Assembly: GCA_035650475.1 (NCBI GenBank)
Contig: DASRHP010000012.1
Span: forward strand, 670,059-734,058
Reading direction: 5' to 3'
DNA from: Candidatus Binataceae bacterium
Lineage (GTDB): Bacteria; Desulfobacterota; Binatia; Binatales; Binataceae
Length of the DNA stretch: 64,000 nucleotides
Shown here: one piece after another, positions 25,219 to 36,597 of the stretch
How the letters are laid out: each line of letters starts with the position of its first letter
How positions within the stretch are numbered: position 1 is the first letter of the stretch
Notes under the pieces: model-generated
Databases searched by the model: none
Seen by the model: only the letters and a program-made list of their open reading frames with translations
Told to the model about the DNA's origin: nothing
Program-made: the position numbers and the translations under genes

Positions 25219-25923
25219 TTGCGTGAAGAGATAGCCCGGCTGATGGCCCTGCAGACCATCGACCGGCACTTGCAGGAGCTCGAGCAAGCGTTGTCTTCGG
25301 TCGCGGGACGCGTCCACCAGCTCCGCAGCGAAATTGAAACCTCCCAGGCCGAACTCGATCGGCTCACCCAGGAAGATCAACAGGCATCCGCCGCCCGCGC
25401 CCAGCTCGAACGCGAGCTGGCCGAGGGCGAGGCGCACATCCGCAACAAACGGATGCGGCTCAACCTGGTGCGCAACGACAAGGAACTCCAGGCGCTCGGC
25501 CACGAGGTCGAGGCGTTGCGCGAGAACAACCAGCGGCTGGAAGCCGAGGTGCTGGCCGCGATGCAGGCGGCCGAGCCGCGCGGCCCGCGGATCAAGGAGC
25601 TCAGCGAGCTGATCGAGAAAAAGCGCGTCGAGCTCAAGACCGCCGAGAAGGAGATCGCTGGCGAGCTCGAGGAGCTCAAGATGTCCATCGCGCGCCAGCG
25701 CGCCGAGCGCGACAAGCAGGCGGCGCAGGTCGAGCCGGGGCTGCTTCAGCGCTACGAGATGATCTTCAGCCGGCGCGGCGGCCTGGCGGTGGCGGTGGCG
25801 AGGTCGTGCACCTGCCAGGGATGCCGGATGCGCCTGCCGCCGCAGCTTTATAACGAGATCCAGAAACACCTGCAAATCTACTTCTGCCCCAATTGCCAGA
25901 GGATCCTCTACTACGAGGGTTAG
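25219..25923 (+). CDS. Coiled-coil protein with C-terminal zinc ribbon (DUF164/CdsZ type)
   Basis: The 234-aa product is a long antiparallel coiled coil (about residues 1-170, with KRMRLNLVRNDKELQALGHEVE at the turn) ending in a four-cysteine zinc ribbon: CxxC in CTCQGC and CPNC, with MRLPPQLYNEI between. This is the zinc-ribbon domain family once called DUF164 (C4-type). Functions are poorly known; nucleic-acid or nucleotide binding is suspected in related proteins. TTG 25219 is chosen since GGAGG at 25209-25213 stands 5 bases before it; the frame is open back into the tRNA. It precedes rnpB, a common arrangement. Confidence 0.85.
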   Translation: MREEIARLMALQTIDRHLQELEQALSSVAGRVHQLRSEIETSQAELDRLTQEDQQASAARAQLERELAEGEAHIRNKRMRLNLVRNDKELQALGHEVEALRENNQRLEAEVLAAMQAAEPRGPRIKELSELIEKKRVELKTAEKEIAGELEELKMSIARQRAERDKQAAQVEPGLLQRYEMIFSRRGGLAVAVARSCTCQGCRMRLPPQLYNEIQKHLQIYFCPNCQRILYYEG

Positions 25924-26059
25924 CCTCGTGAGTGACACGGGCCTTCGATCGCAGCCGAAGGACCTCGCGCGCGGTTGCTTTGGGCCGCATGATTTGAGGC
26001 GCCGTTCCGGAAGACTCCATCACCGCAGCGGTGGCCGCGAGGGTCTGGCCAGAGACTGA

Positions 26060-26068
26060 TGCTACAAT
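26060..26068 (+). promoter_or_regulatory. Extended -10 promoter of rnpB
   Basis: TGCTACAAT is an extended -10 element (TGn followed by TACAAT). It ends 6 bases before the predicted 5' end of RNase P RNA, as expected for a start site there. No good -35 is visible. The same TGCTAC core appears before clpA. Confidence 0.6.
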
Positions 26069-26074
26069 CCCAGG

Positions 26075-26405
<331 letters not shown>

Positions 26406-26416
<11 letters not shown>

Positions 26417-27665
26417 TCTGAGCCGCCGCTGCATCGGGCCGCGCTGACGGCGGGCGCGAGCGCTTGAGCGCCGCCTCCGGCGCGCCTTCGCGCCCCCTGA
26501 CGATCGGCGATGCAAGAAGAAAATCCGCAAGCGGTCCGAGCGCGATGAGACTCGAGGTGCGCGGCCGGATCTCCGGCGCGATCACGACCGGCACGCGCGG
26601 CCCAATCTCCTCGACGAAGCGCGCCACGCGGCGCATCCCGCGACGCGCGCGCTCGCGATAGCCCTCGAGATATGCCGCGACCGCCTCCGCGCCGTCGTCC
26701 GCCGGCTTCGAGACGCCGAGCGCTTCCCGCAGCGGCGCAACTTCCTCCAGAATGCCAAGCCGCGACGTTCCCCGGCTTGCATTGCAGCTTTGCCATACCG
26801 CCTCGTCAATGAAGCGGTTGATCACGATCGCGCCCAGGTGCAGCCTCTCGGCCTCCATCTCGCCGACCAGCCGGCGCGCCTGGTGCAGCCGCTCCGGTTC
26901 GGCGGTCGTTACCAGCGCAAAGCGCACCGCGGGCGAGCGCAACAGCGCCTCGACCTTGCGCATACGCGCCGCCATCCCTCCCGTCGCGCCCGCCGCGGCG
27001 GCGAAGAACTCGGCGATCGACAACAGCATGCTGGGACCGGTGAAGCGTTCCAGCTCGCGCGCGACGAAGCGCGTCGCATGACTGGCAAGGCGCAGCGCGA
27101 GCGAGGCTGAAAGCGTGCTCGGCGCGAAGAGCAGGCGCGCGGCCTGCGAGTCGAGTAGGCGCACCAGCCGCGCCGGCGCCTGCACGAACTCGAAGGCGTG
27201 CGCGGCGGGCGGCGTATCGACGACCTGGAAGTCGAAGCGTCCGGCGCCGTGAAGATCATGCAGCGCCTCGAGCGCGGCGTAGGCGTCGGCGCCGGCGAAC
27301 TGCGAGCTGAGGCTCTGGTAGAAGGGGTTGTCGAGGATGCGGCGGCGGGCGGCTGGATCGCTGACATGTTCGGCCACCATCGCGTCCCATTCGCCCTTCA
27401 CGTCGAGCACCATCGCCGAGAGCTTAAGCGCTGGGTCGAGCCCTGCGGCGCGCAGGCGGCGCGGATCGAGTCGCGTCGGTTTGCCGCCCAGGCGCGCCAG
27501 GCCGAGCGCGTCGCGCAGGCGAGCCGCCGGATCGACCGTGATAACCGCGGTATTGAGCCGCGCGCGGGCGGCCGCGACGCCGAGCGCGGCGGCCATCGTG
27601 GTTTTGCCCACCCCGCCGGGGCCAAGAAGGATCAGGATCGAGTGGGGTTTGAGCAGGTCTTTCAC
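26406..27665 (-). CDS. ArsA/Get3-family ATPase
   Basis: A 419-aa cytoplasmic ATPase of the deviant Walker A (SIMIBI) class. The P-loop GPGGVGKTT (15-23) with the signature Lys, VITVDPAARLRDALGL (switch I with Asp) and FQVVDTPPAAHAFEFV (switch II) match ArsA and Get3. There is one ATPase domain, as in stand-alone bacterial homologues, and no arsenic metalloid Cys triad, so arsenite export is not supported; membrane-protein targeting or another cargo is possible. GTG 27665 is chosen at the start of the P-loop strand. No arsB or arsR is nearby. The 3' end overlaps rnpB. Confidence 0.88.
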
Positions 27666-27864
27666 GGGGAACCGTAGCAGGCGGACGAATCGGGCGTGCC
27701 CGGCGTCAAGATAGCAGAAGGCGACGGGCGGTGCGCTGTATCCGGCGCGCCGCGACGCGAAAGTTGTGGAGAAGCCGCAAAGGCCAAATGGACGCGGGTT
27801 TCGCGCCGGGGCTACAATCTCTACCGGGCGTGAGGCTCGGCCTCCGTACGGGAGGGCTTCGCAG

Positions 27865-29073
27865 ATGGAATTGCTGGTGGCTTTGCTTGGAGTGGCGGTG
27901 GGGGCGGTGGTCGCCTGGCTCCTCGCCGCGCGCCGATGGGAGGGCGCGGTGCGCGAGATCAACGCGCGGATGGAAGAGCGCGAGCGCAGCTTTGCCGAGC
28001 AGCGGGCGCTGCTGGAGAGCACCGAACGCCAGCTCTCCGACACTTTCCGCGCGGTCGCCACCGAAGCCTTCGAGGCGAGCCACGGCAGCTTCCTTACGCT
28101 CGCCGATCAGAAACTGGGCTCGCTGGTGAGCCCGGTGAAGGAATCGCTGGGCAAGCTGGACCAGCAGATCCGTGAAATCGAAGGTGCGCGCCGCCAGGAC
28201 TACGGCGCGCTCGGCGAGCAGGTAAATTCGCTGCTCGCGGCGCAGAAGGAGCTGCGCGCCGAGGCCGCCAATCTGGCGCGCGCGCTGCGCGCGCCGACGG
28301 TGCGCGGCCGCTGGGGCGAAATCCAGCTCAAGCGGGTGGTCGAGATGGCCGGGATGGTCGAGCGTTGCGACTTTTACCAGCAGGCGACGGCCGTCGGCGA
28401 AGACGGCCGCTTGCGCCCCGACCTGCGCGTCCAATTGCCCGGCGGCAAGAACATCATCGTGGACGCCAAGGTGCCCTTGCAGGCCTATCTGGAAGCGCTC
28501 GAAGCGCCGACCGAGGAGGCGCGCCAGGAGCGGCTGCGCCGGCATGCGCAGCAGGTGCGCGCGCATCTCAACCAGCTCGCCTCCAAGGCGTACTGGGACC
28601 AGTTTCAGCCGGCGCCTGAGTTCGTCGTGCTGTTCCTGCCCGGCGAGCCGTTCTTCAGCGCGGCGCTCGAGCAGGATCCGGCGCTGATCGAGCAGGGTGT
28701 CGCCCAGCGCGTGATCCTGGCTACACCGACCACGCTGATCTCGCTGCTGCGCGCGGTGGCCTACGGCTGGCGCCAGGAACAGCTCGCCGAGAACGCGCAG
28801 CGGATCAGCGAGATGGGGCGCGAACTGGCTGATCGCTTCGCCACGATGGTCGAGCATCTGCGGCGCGTCGGCGCCTCGCTGAAATCGTCGGTCGGCGCGT
28901 TCAACGAGGCGGTCGGTTCGTTCGAGGGACGGGTTCTGCCGTGGGCGCGGCGCCTGCGCGAGCTGGGCGTGGTCGGCAAAAAGGAGCTCGGCGATCTCGA
29001 GAAAATCGACGTCACGCCGCGCGAGCCCGCCGCTCCGCCCGAGGAAGCCAACGGCGTGCGCGCGGCGAAGTAG
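27865..29073 (+). CDS. rmuC: DNA recombination protein RmuC
   Basis: RmuC limits inversions between short repeats and resembles a nuclease. The 402-aa product has an N-terminal membrane helix (LLVALLGVAVGAVVAWLLAA), a coiled coil to about 145, then the RmuC domain with the conserved RGRWGEIQLKRVVEMAGM, GKNIIVDAKVPLQAY and LFLPGEPFFSAALEQDP, which includes the restriction-endonuclease-like Asp-x-Lys. ATG 27865 is supported by GGAGG at 27851-27855. A TACAAT box at 27813-27818 may be its -10. Confidence 0.93.
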   Translation: MELLVALLGVAVGAVVAWLLAARRWEGAVREINARMEERERSFAEQRALLESTERQLSDTFRAVATEAFEASHGSFLTLADQKLGSLVSPVKESLGKLDQQIREIEGARRQDYGALGEQVNSLLAAQKELRAEAANLARALRAPTVRGRWGEIQLKRVVEMAGMVERCDFYQQATAVGEDGRLRPDLRVQLPGGKNIIVDAKVPLQAYLEALEAPTEEARQERLRRHAQQVRAHLNQLASKAYWDQFQPAPEFVVLFLPGEPFFSAALEQDPALIEQGVAQRVILATPTTLISLLRAVAYGWRQEQLAENAQRISEMGRELADRFATMVEHLRRVGASLKSSVGAFNEAVGSFEGRVLPWARRLRELGVVGKKELGDLEKIDVTPREPAAPPEEANGVRAAK

Positions 29074-29085
29074 CGCGCGCCGAGG

Positions 29086-30276
29086 CTACTGCGTCTCGAG
29101 GTCGGAGGGCGGGGGCGCCTTGAGCTGGCTGCGCGCGCGTCCTTCGGCGATCCAGAGTTCGACCTCGCGCCGCTCGCGCGCGAGGAAATTCGCAACCGCG
29201 CGGCGCATCCCTTCGTGCGCGACGAAATGCGCGCTGCGGGTGAGCGCGGGATCGAAGCCGCGCAGCCACTTGTATTCGCCACCCGCGCCGGGCTCGAAGC
29301 GCTTGAGGCCGCGCGCGATGCAGTGCTCGATGGCGGCGTAATAACAGACATTGAAATGCAGGTACTTGAGCTCCTCGAAGCATCCCCAGTACCGCCCGTA
29401 CATCACGCCCGCCTTCTGGAGGTTGAAGGTGCCGGCGATAAGCTTGCGCCCGCGGTAGGCGCACACCAGGCAGATGTGGCGTTTGAAGCGCGCGCGCATC
29501 TCGCTGAAGAACTCGCGCGTGAGGTACTGCCGCCCCCAGTAGAGCTTGTCGATCGTCGAGAGGTAGAGATCAAACATCGGCCCGAAGATCGAGTCCGGAA
29601 TCTCGTCGCCGCTAAAAACGCGGATCGTCGCGCCCTGGGCGACGAGCGCCGCGCGTTCGTGGCGCACCGCGTAACGCCGCTTGCTCTTGAGCGCGCCGAT
29701 ATAGTCGTCGAAGCTCGCGAAGTCCGCGTTGCGCCAGTGGTACTGGTAGCCCAGCCGCTCCATGAAGCCGAGCGTGCGCAGAACTTCGGCCTCTTCGGGC
29801 AGGCAGAAAGTGACATGTGCCGAGGACAGCCGGTTGTCGGCGCAGAGCTGGATGAGGGCGCGGCCGAGCGCGGCGACCAGCCGCGCGCGGTCGGCGCCGG
29901 GTGCGGTCAGGAAACGGCGCCCCGTATGCGGCGTGAACGGCACGCCCACCAGCAGCTTGGGATAGTAGCGGATGCCGGCGCGTGCTGCGGCGTCAGCCCA
30001 TCCGTGATCAAAGACGAACTCGCCCATGCTGTGGCTCTTGAGATAGAGCGGGCAGGCGGCGAGGATGCGGCGCGCCTTGCCACCGCGGATCACCAGGTGG
30101 CACGGCGCCCATCCGCTGGCGCGCGCCGCGCTTCCGGAATGCTCCATCGCGAACAGCCAGTCCCAGTCGACGAATGGGCTGTCCTCGTCGGCGACGAGCG
30201 CGTTCCATTCCGCACGCGCGATGCGCTCGATGCCCTCAACGACGTCGACTTCGATCGTGGCGGCTTCCTCGCTCAT
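29086..30276 (-). CDS. Acyltransferase of the FemAB/GNAT-like COG3146 family
   Basis: A 396-aa cytoplasmic protein with the features of COG3146 (peptidogalycan/FemAB-like N-acyltransferases): an N-terminal [30 protein letters not shown] in the middle, [19 protein letters not shown] and the C-terminal [42 protein letters not shown]. The acceptor is unknown; amino-acid or acyl transfer to a cell-wall or lipid amine is the usual suggestion. ATG 30276 is supported by GGAGG upstream. Stands alone, convergent with rmuC at a 12-bp gap. Confidence 0.82.
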   Translation of the reverse strand: MSEEAATIEVDVVEGIERIARAEWNALVADEDSPFVDWDWLFAMEHSGSAARASGWAPCHLVIRGGKARRILAACPLYLKSHSMGEFVFDHGWADAAARAGIRYYPKLLVGVPFTPHTGRRFLTAPGADRARLVAALGRALIQLCADNRLSSAHVTFCLPEEAEVLRTLGFMERLGYQYHWRNADFASFDDYIGALKSKRRYAVRHERAALVAQGATIRVFSGDEIPDSIFGPMFDLYLSTIDKLYWGRQYLTREFFSEMRARFKRHICLVCAYRGRKLIAGTFNLQKAGVMYGRYWGCFEELKYLHFNVCYYAAIEHCIARGLKRFEPGAGGEYKWLRGFDPALTRSAHFVAHEGMRRAVANFLARERREVELWIAEGRARSQLKAPPPSDLETQ

Positions 30277-30408
30277 CGCCGGTCCCCCCTCCAAGGCAGC
30301 TTAGCCTCGCCCGCTATCCGCGCAAAGCGCTTACCCTGCGGGCTCCCCTCGCCGCGCGGGGATTTGCTATTAATCAAACAGGGCGCTTTCGGCCCCTCTG
30401 ACCTGGCG

Positions 30409-30792
30409 ATGAGCGACGAACAGCATCGCATAACGGAACGGGCGCGCCGGCGCGACGACGACGGCGCGGGCGGCGGCGGCCGCATCCCGGGCGGCGACAC
30501 CGTAGTCGAACGGCGCACGCGGCCGGAGACCCGCACCAAGCGGCCGCCCATGTACAAGGTGATCCTGCTCAACGACGACTACACGCCGATGGAATTCGTG
30601 GTCGAAATTCTCAAGCAGGTTTTTCACAAGCCGCACGCCGAAGCGACCCGCATCATGCTTCACGTGCATCAGAACGGGATGGGTGTGGCGGGGGTTTATC
30701 CGTACGAGATCGCCGAGACCAAGGTGCGCACGGTCGAGGAGTTGGCGCGCGAGAGCCAGTACCCGCTGAAGTGCGTGATGGAGAAGGCGTAG
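30409..30792 (+). CDS. clpS: ATP-dependent Clp protease adaptor ClpS
   Basis: ClpS brings N-degron proteins to ClpAP and blocks other substrates. The C-terminal domain has the binding pocket motif [44 protein letters not shown] and PLKCVMEKA. The first 45 residues form an unusually long Arg/Asp/Gly-rich, probably disordered arm that in ClpS regulates ClpA. ATG 30409 is chosen by the family core; the frame is open further upstream, antisense to the neighbouring gene. It precedes clpA by 88 bp. Confidence 0.95.
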   Translation: MSDEQHRITERARRRDDDGAGGGGRIPGGDTVVERRTRPETRTKRPPMYKVILLNDDYTPMEFVVEILKQVFHKPHAEATRIMLHVHQNGMGVAGVYPYEIAETKVRTVEELARESQYPLKCVMEKA

Positions 30793-30804
30793 GACGGCCG
30801 GGCG

Positions 30805-30813
30805 TGCTACACT
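30805..30813 (+). promoter_or_regulatory. Possible extended -10 promoter of clpA
   Basis: TGCTACACT in the clpS-clpA gap resembles the rnpB promoter core. A start near 30820 would give a leader of about 60 bases, so clpA may have its own promoter besides that of clpS. Confidence 0.3.
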
Positions 30814-30880
30814 GATCGAGGATGAACAGCACGCTATCGAAGCGCAGGGGGCGGCGTCCCGGGGGCCGGGGATAGGGGCG

Positions 30881-33229
<2,349 letters not shown>

Positions 33230-33250
33230 CGATCTGGTTTCCGTCATTCC

Positions 33251-33267
33251 CGCGCCTATCTGGCGCG
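33251..33267. terminator. Hairpin between clpA and an unknown small gene
   Basis: A perfect 6-bp stem CGCGCC / GGCGCG with a 5-base loop lies between convergent genes, 22 bp after the clpA stop. It has no U-tract, so it may be only a weak terminator. Confidence 0.3.
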
Positions 33268-33295
33268 AGCGAGCGAGAGGCCGAGAACCTGCGGC

Positions 33296-33562
33296 CTACT
33301 GCTTTTTCGCCGCTTCGGCTTCGACCAGCTCCTTAAGCCGCTTCATCACGCGGTCGAGCGCGCGGGCGTAGCGCTGCTTGGTCCAGGTCTCTTTGGTCCG
33401 CATCTTGAGCCAGCCGAGCTTGACCGCGTCGGGCTTGTTGCCCATCTCGCCGGTCGAGACCTCGATCACGGCGCGCTCTTCGGACGTGAGCTGGGCGAGC
33501 ACCTCGCGCTTGAGGCTTTGCAGGAAGCCGCCCTTGAGGTCGATGTCGATCTTGGTCGTCAT
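33296..33562 (-). CDS. Small basic protein of unknown function
   Basis: An 88-aa product with a Lys-rich helical character: an N-terminal MTTKIDIDLKGGF stretch, a LTSEERAVIEVST middle and a C-terminal helix (YARALDRVMKRLKELVEAEAAKKQ). No family recognised and no membrane segment. It is a single-gene unit convergent with clpA. Codon use resembles the neighbours, which supports its reality, but there is no motif to suggest a role. Confidence 0.6.
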   Translation of the reverse strand: MTTKIDIDLKGGFLQSLKREVLAQLTSEERAVIEVSTGEMGNKPDAVKLGWLKMRTKETWTKQRYARALDRVMKRLKELVEAEAAKKQ

Positions 33563-33668
33563 GGCGTCGCCCCGATATTCCGAGCCTAGACCTCGCGCCT
33601 AAGCCGCTCAATCGCCTTGACAGCACGCGGGCAGCGGGCTAGGCGGACGGCCAGGAGGAATCGCGAGC

Positions 33669-34514
33669 GTGATGAAACATTTCAGCGTTGAGCGCCATGA
33701 ACGCGTCGAGGTATGGAGCTACCGCAACGAGCCGATGAATTACTTCGTCGCGCCGGCCGCCCGCGAACTGCTGGAGCTTATCGGCCGTGCCGAGGCCGAC
33801 GCCGAGCTGCGCGCGATTGTGATCACCGGCGCTATCGAAGGCAAGTTCATCACCCACTACAGTGTGGACGAGCTGGCGCGGATGGCGGCCGACCCGGGTG
33901 AGTGCGCGCGCGTCTTTCCCGAGATGGAGGCCGGATTTCATCGAATGCTGGATCGGTTGATGCTGATGCCCAAGGCGGTGATCGCCGCGATCAACGGCGA
34001 CTGCATGGGCGGCGGCTACGAACTGGCGCTTGCCTGCGACCTGCGCCTGGCCGCCGACGGCCCCTACCAGATTGGACTGCCCGAGGTTGTGCTCGGCATC
34101 CTGCCGGGCGGCGGCGGTACCCAGCGACTGCCGCGGCTTATCGGGCGGGGCAGGGCGCTGGAGGCGATGCTGTTCGGGACGGCGTACGCGCCGCGCGAGG
34201 CCGAGCGGATGGGAATGGTCAACCGGGTAATTGCGCCGGACACGCTGATGGCGTTTGCGACGGGATGGGCGCGGACGCTGGCGAAGCGGCCGCCGCGCTC
34301 GATTGCCGCGATCAAGCGCGCGGTCCATCTGGGAGCCGACCTGCCGCTTGCCGAGGGCTTGTATATTGAGCGCGCCGAGATGCGCGACGTGATGTGCAGC
34401 GACGACGCGCGTCTTATGATGAACGCCTACAACGCGGCGGTCGCGGCCGACCCGATGAAGGCGCGCAGCGATTTCCTCGCGGGCGTCGGCGTCCCCGACG
34501 CCCAGGGCCGCTGA
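33669..34514 (+). CDS. Enoyl-CoA hydratase/isomerase (crotonase) family protein
   Basis: A 281-aa crotonase. The two catalytic acids of enoyl-CoA hydratase, Glu118 in GGGYELA and Glu139 in GLPEV, are both present, followed by GILPGGGGTQRLPRLIGR. The oxyanion loop, usually CAGAD-like, here reads EGKFITHYSVDEL, which is seen in some hydratases. It could act in fatty-acid or branched-acid breakdown. GTG 33669 lies 10 bases after AGGAGG (33653-33658); ATG 33672 is the alternative. No beta-oxidation partner is adjacent. Confidence 0.87.
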   Translation: MMKHFSVERHERVEVWSYRNEPMNYFVAPAARELLELIGRAEADAELRAIVITGAIEGKFITHYSVDELARMAADPGECARVFPEMEAGFHRMLDRLMLMPKAVIAAINGDCMGGGYELALACDLRLAADGPYQIGLPEVVLGILPGGGGTQRLPRLIGRGRALEAMLFGTAYAPREAERMGMVNRVIAPDTLMAFATGWARTLAKRPPRSIAAIKRAVHLGADLPLAEGLYIERAEMRDVMCSDDARLMMNAYNAAVAADPMKARSDFLAGVGVPDAQGR

Positions 34515-34539
34515 CACGCGCGGCGGCCGGCGAGTCTCG

Positions 34540-35055
34540 CTACCTGCGCGCCCGCGGGCGCCTGAGGAACAGATCGAGCAGCTCCTCGCGCCCGACGTAG
34601 GCACTGATCTCGGCGAGCGTGAAATACACGCCGAACACCAGGCTTATCCCGAGCGATACCGCGAGCAGCCGATGTGCGCCCATCTGCTCGGTGACGAAGC
34701 GAACCGCCTCGCCCAGCGAGCCCCGCGCGCGCCATGCGTCGATGATGCGTTCGATGTATCCCAGAATGAGCACGCCCAGCCCGTAGGCCACCGTCTTGTA
34801 GATCACCGCGACGAGCCGCGGCGAGTGGGCAAAGAGCCGGCCGAGCGGCGTCTCGTCAAAGAGCAGAACGACCTTGGCCGCGATGAAGGCGCCGACCAGC
34901 GCGCGTCCGAAGGTGCTTATTTCGATCGAATACTGCGCCAGTGCAAGCTTGACGATCAGCAGCACCAGCAGAAAGCCGACGAGAAAGAAGAGAAAGACCG
35001 GACGGGCCGCGGCAAACTCGCGCCGCAGCCATCTCCAGCTTGAACCGAGGCTCAC
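34540..35055 (-). CDS. Membrane protein of unknown function (four predicted helices)
   Basis: A 171-aa integral membrane protein: helices at about 18-38, 50-68, 80-100 and 130-150, with charged loops including an Arg-rich C-terminus. No motif recognised. It lies 38 bp downstream of frdD on the same strand and may be co-transcribed with the fumarate reductase/succinate dehydrogenase genes, although nothing in the sequence marks it as a subunit. Confidence 0.7.
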   Translation of the reverse strand: MSLGSSWRWLRREFAAARPVFLFFLVGFLLVLLIVKLALAQYSIEISTFGRALVGAFIAAKVVLLFDETPLGRLFAHSPRLVAVIYKTVAYGLGVLILGYIERIIDAWRARGSLGEAVRFVTEQMGAHRLLAVSLGISLVFGVYFTLAEISAYVGREELLDLFLRRPRARR

Positions 35056-35093
35056 GACCGGTGCGTGCGCCGGCGGGCGACGCTGCCGCGCTG

Positions 35094-35444
35094 TCAGACC
35101 GCGAGCGCCAGGTGCAGTGCGAAGAGCGAACCGATAGCCGCTGCGAAATACAGGACCACGCCGAGCGCGGTTTCAAGGTGCTTGATCCGCAGGAAATCGA
35201 CCAGGGTCAGGCGAATCCGGTGGGCGGCATGGAAGAAACCGAAGAAGCACAACACCACCAGGTAGATGCGCGCGAGCGGATGCTCGACCAGATGGTGCAG
35301 CTTCTCGTAGCCCGGATCGGCGACCACGCCGAGCGGGATCAGGATACCGAAGAGCAGGATGTGGATCGGCAGCAGGTAGCCGGCGACAAAGCCGCCCGTG
35401 CCGAACAGGAACCAGACCGCCGGTTCGTTGGCGCGCTTGCCCAT
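35094..35444 (-). CDS. frdD: Fumarate reductase/succinate dehydrogenase membrane subunit FrdD
   Basis: FrdD is one of two small membrane anchors of the E. coli-type quinol:fumarate reductase. The 116-aa protein starts with RANEPAVWFLFGTGGFVAGYL (the family NEPVFWGLFGAGG-like entry) and has three hydrophobic helices, with FFGFFHAAHRIRLTL resembling the quinone-site region of family members. It follows frdC directly (stop of frdC and start of frdD abut). Together with FrdC it anchors FrdAB to the inner membrane. Confidence 0.85.
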   Translation of the reverse strand: MGKRANEPAVWFLFGTGGFVAGYLLPIHILLFGILIPLGVVADPGYEKLHHLVEHPLARIYLVVLCFFGFFHAAHRIRLTLVDFLRIKHLETALGVVLYFAAAIGSLFALHLALAV

Positions 35445-35852
35445 TTATGCCCCCAGGATGAAGAACGCCACCACTACCGTGGCGACGACCCACACGATAT
35501 AGCTCGGCAGCGCCGCGGCGGCCTTGGAGACCGGATGGCCGCGATGGCGCGGATAGACCGCGCGCGGCACCAGGTTGCACCAGGTCACCGTGTGCAGGAG
35601 CAGGAAGAGGAAGGTGATGAAGTTGACCACCACCATCAGCGGCTGCTCCATCCAGGCCTCGAAGGCGGCGTAGCTCGCCTTGCCCGCGGCCAGCGCGCAG
35701 ACTTGGAGCAGCGTCACCACCAGGAAGTAAGCGACGAAGAGGCTGGAGAACTCGCGCAGGATGAATTTCAGATAGTTGAAGCGCCCGAGCCACCACCAGT
35801 TGGAAAATGCGCGATGGTACTCCCGCGGCTGGTATTGCGAATAAACCGGCAT
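35445..35852 (-). CDS. frdC: Fumarate reductase/succinate dehydrogenase membrane subunit FrdC
   Basis: A 135-aa three-helix anchor. The N-terminal YHRAFSNWWWL (family RPMTSTWW-like), LKFILREFSSLFVAYFLVV, and LLHTVTWCNLVPRAV with the conserved His-Thr before Trp match FrdC. It is sequence-similar to the E. coli type rather than the cytochrome b type of SdhC, so the complex probably binds quinone without heme, though this cannot be shown. It starts 4 bp downstream of frdB. Confidence 0.85.
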   Translation of the reverse strand: MPVYSQYQPREYHRAFSNWWWLGRFNYLKFILREFSSLFVAYFLVVTLLQVCALAAGKASYAAFEAWMEQPLMVVVNFITFLFLLLHTVTWCNLVPRAVYPRHRGHPVSKAAAALPSYIVWVVATVVVAFFILGA

Positions 35853-35856
35853 CGCC

Positions 35857-36597
35857 TCACTTGCCTCCCCACGGCATCAGCAACGACTTGTACCATTCCT
35901 TGGTGGCGGTGAGCTTGAACTCCTGGATGGCGAGCGAGGGATCGACCTCTTTGGGGCAGACCTCGGAGCACTCGCCGATAACCGTGCAATCCCAGATCCC
36001 GTCGTGCTGCGAGAGGATGTCGAGCCGCTCGTCGGCGCCCTGGTCGCGCGAGTCGAGGTTGTAGCGCTCGGCCAGCGCGAGCGCGGCGGGTCCGATGAAG
36101 TGCGGATCGATCCCGTACACGGGGCAGGCCGAGTAGCACAGCATGCAGTTGATGCAGTGGCTGTATTGCTGGAACTGGCCGAGTTGCTCGGGCGTCTGGA
36201 GATACTCGCGTGCCGGCGGCGTGGTGTCCTTGCGGATGATCCAGGGCCGAATCTTCGAGAGCTTCTCGAGGAAGTCGGTCATGTCGATCACCAGATCGCG
36301 CGCGATTGGAAAATGGCGCAGCGGCTCGACTCGCACCGGCCCCGGCACGAACTGGATGAGCTGGGTCTCGCAGGTCAGCCGCTCGTAGCCGTTGACCACC
36401 ATCCCGCAGCTCCCGCAAATCCCCATCCGGCACGACCAGCGGAAGGTGAGCGAGCCGTCGAGGTTGTCCTTGATGTAGTTGAGCGCATCGAGGACCATCC
36501 AGTCCTTGCGCAGCGGGACCTCGTAGCGCGTGAAATGCGGCGCGGCGTCGTTCTCTGGCGAGTACCGCGCGACCTCAATGACTATCGTGTCCGCCAT
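35857..36597 (-). CDS. frdB: Fumarate reductase/succinate dehydrogenase iron-sulfur subunit
   Basis: The 246-aa electron-transfer subunit carries three Fe-S clusters. The [2Fe-2S] domain has [10 protein letters not shown]; the [4Fe-4S] ligands are [12 protein letters not shown]; the third cluster is [35 protein letters not shown] in the N-terminal domain is typical. Its first 23 bases overlap the end of frdA, suggesting tight translation coupling. The complex could work as either succinate dehydrogenase or fumarate reductase. Confidence 0.95.
   Translation of the reverse strand: MADTIVIEVARYSPENDAAPHFTRYEVPLRKDWMVLDALNYIKDNLDGSLTFRWSCRMGICGSCGMVVNGYERLTCETQLIQFVPGPVRVEPLRHFPIARDLVIDMTDFLEKLSKIRPWIIRKDTTPPAREYLQTPEQLGQFQQYSHCINCMLCYSACPVYGIDPHFIGPAALALAERYNLDSRDQGADERLDILSQHDGIWDCTVIGECSEVCPKEVDPSLAIQEFKLTATKEWYKSLLMPWGGK

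Noticed and set aside
29215..30408. Long open frame on the plus strand running into clpS
   Set aside because: It is antisense to the acyltransferase gene, whose protein has clear family motifs. Long open frames on the opposite strand are common at this GC content, and the ClpS core begins only at 30409.
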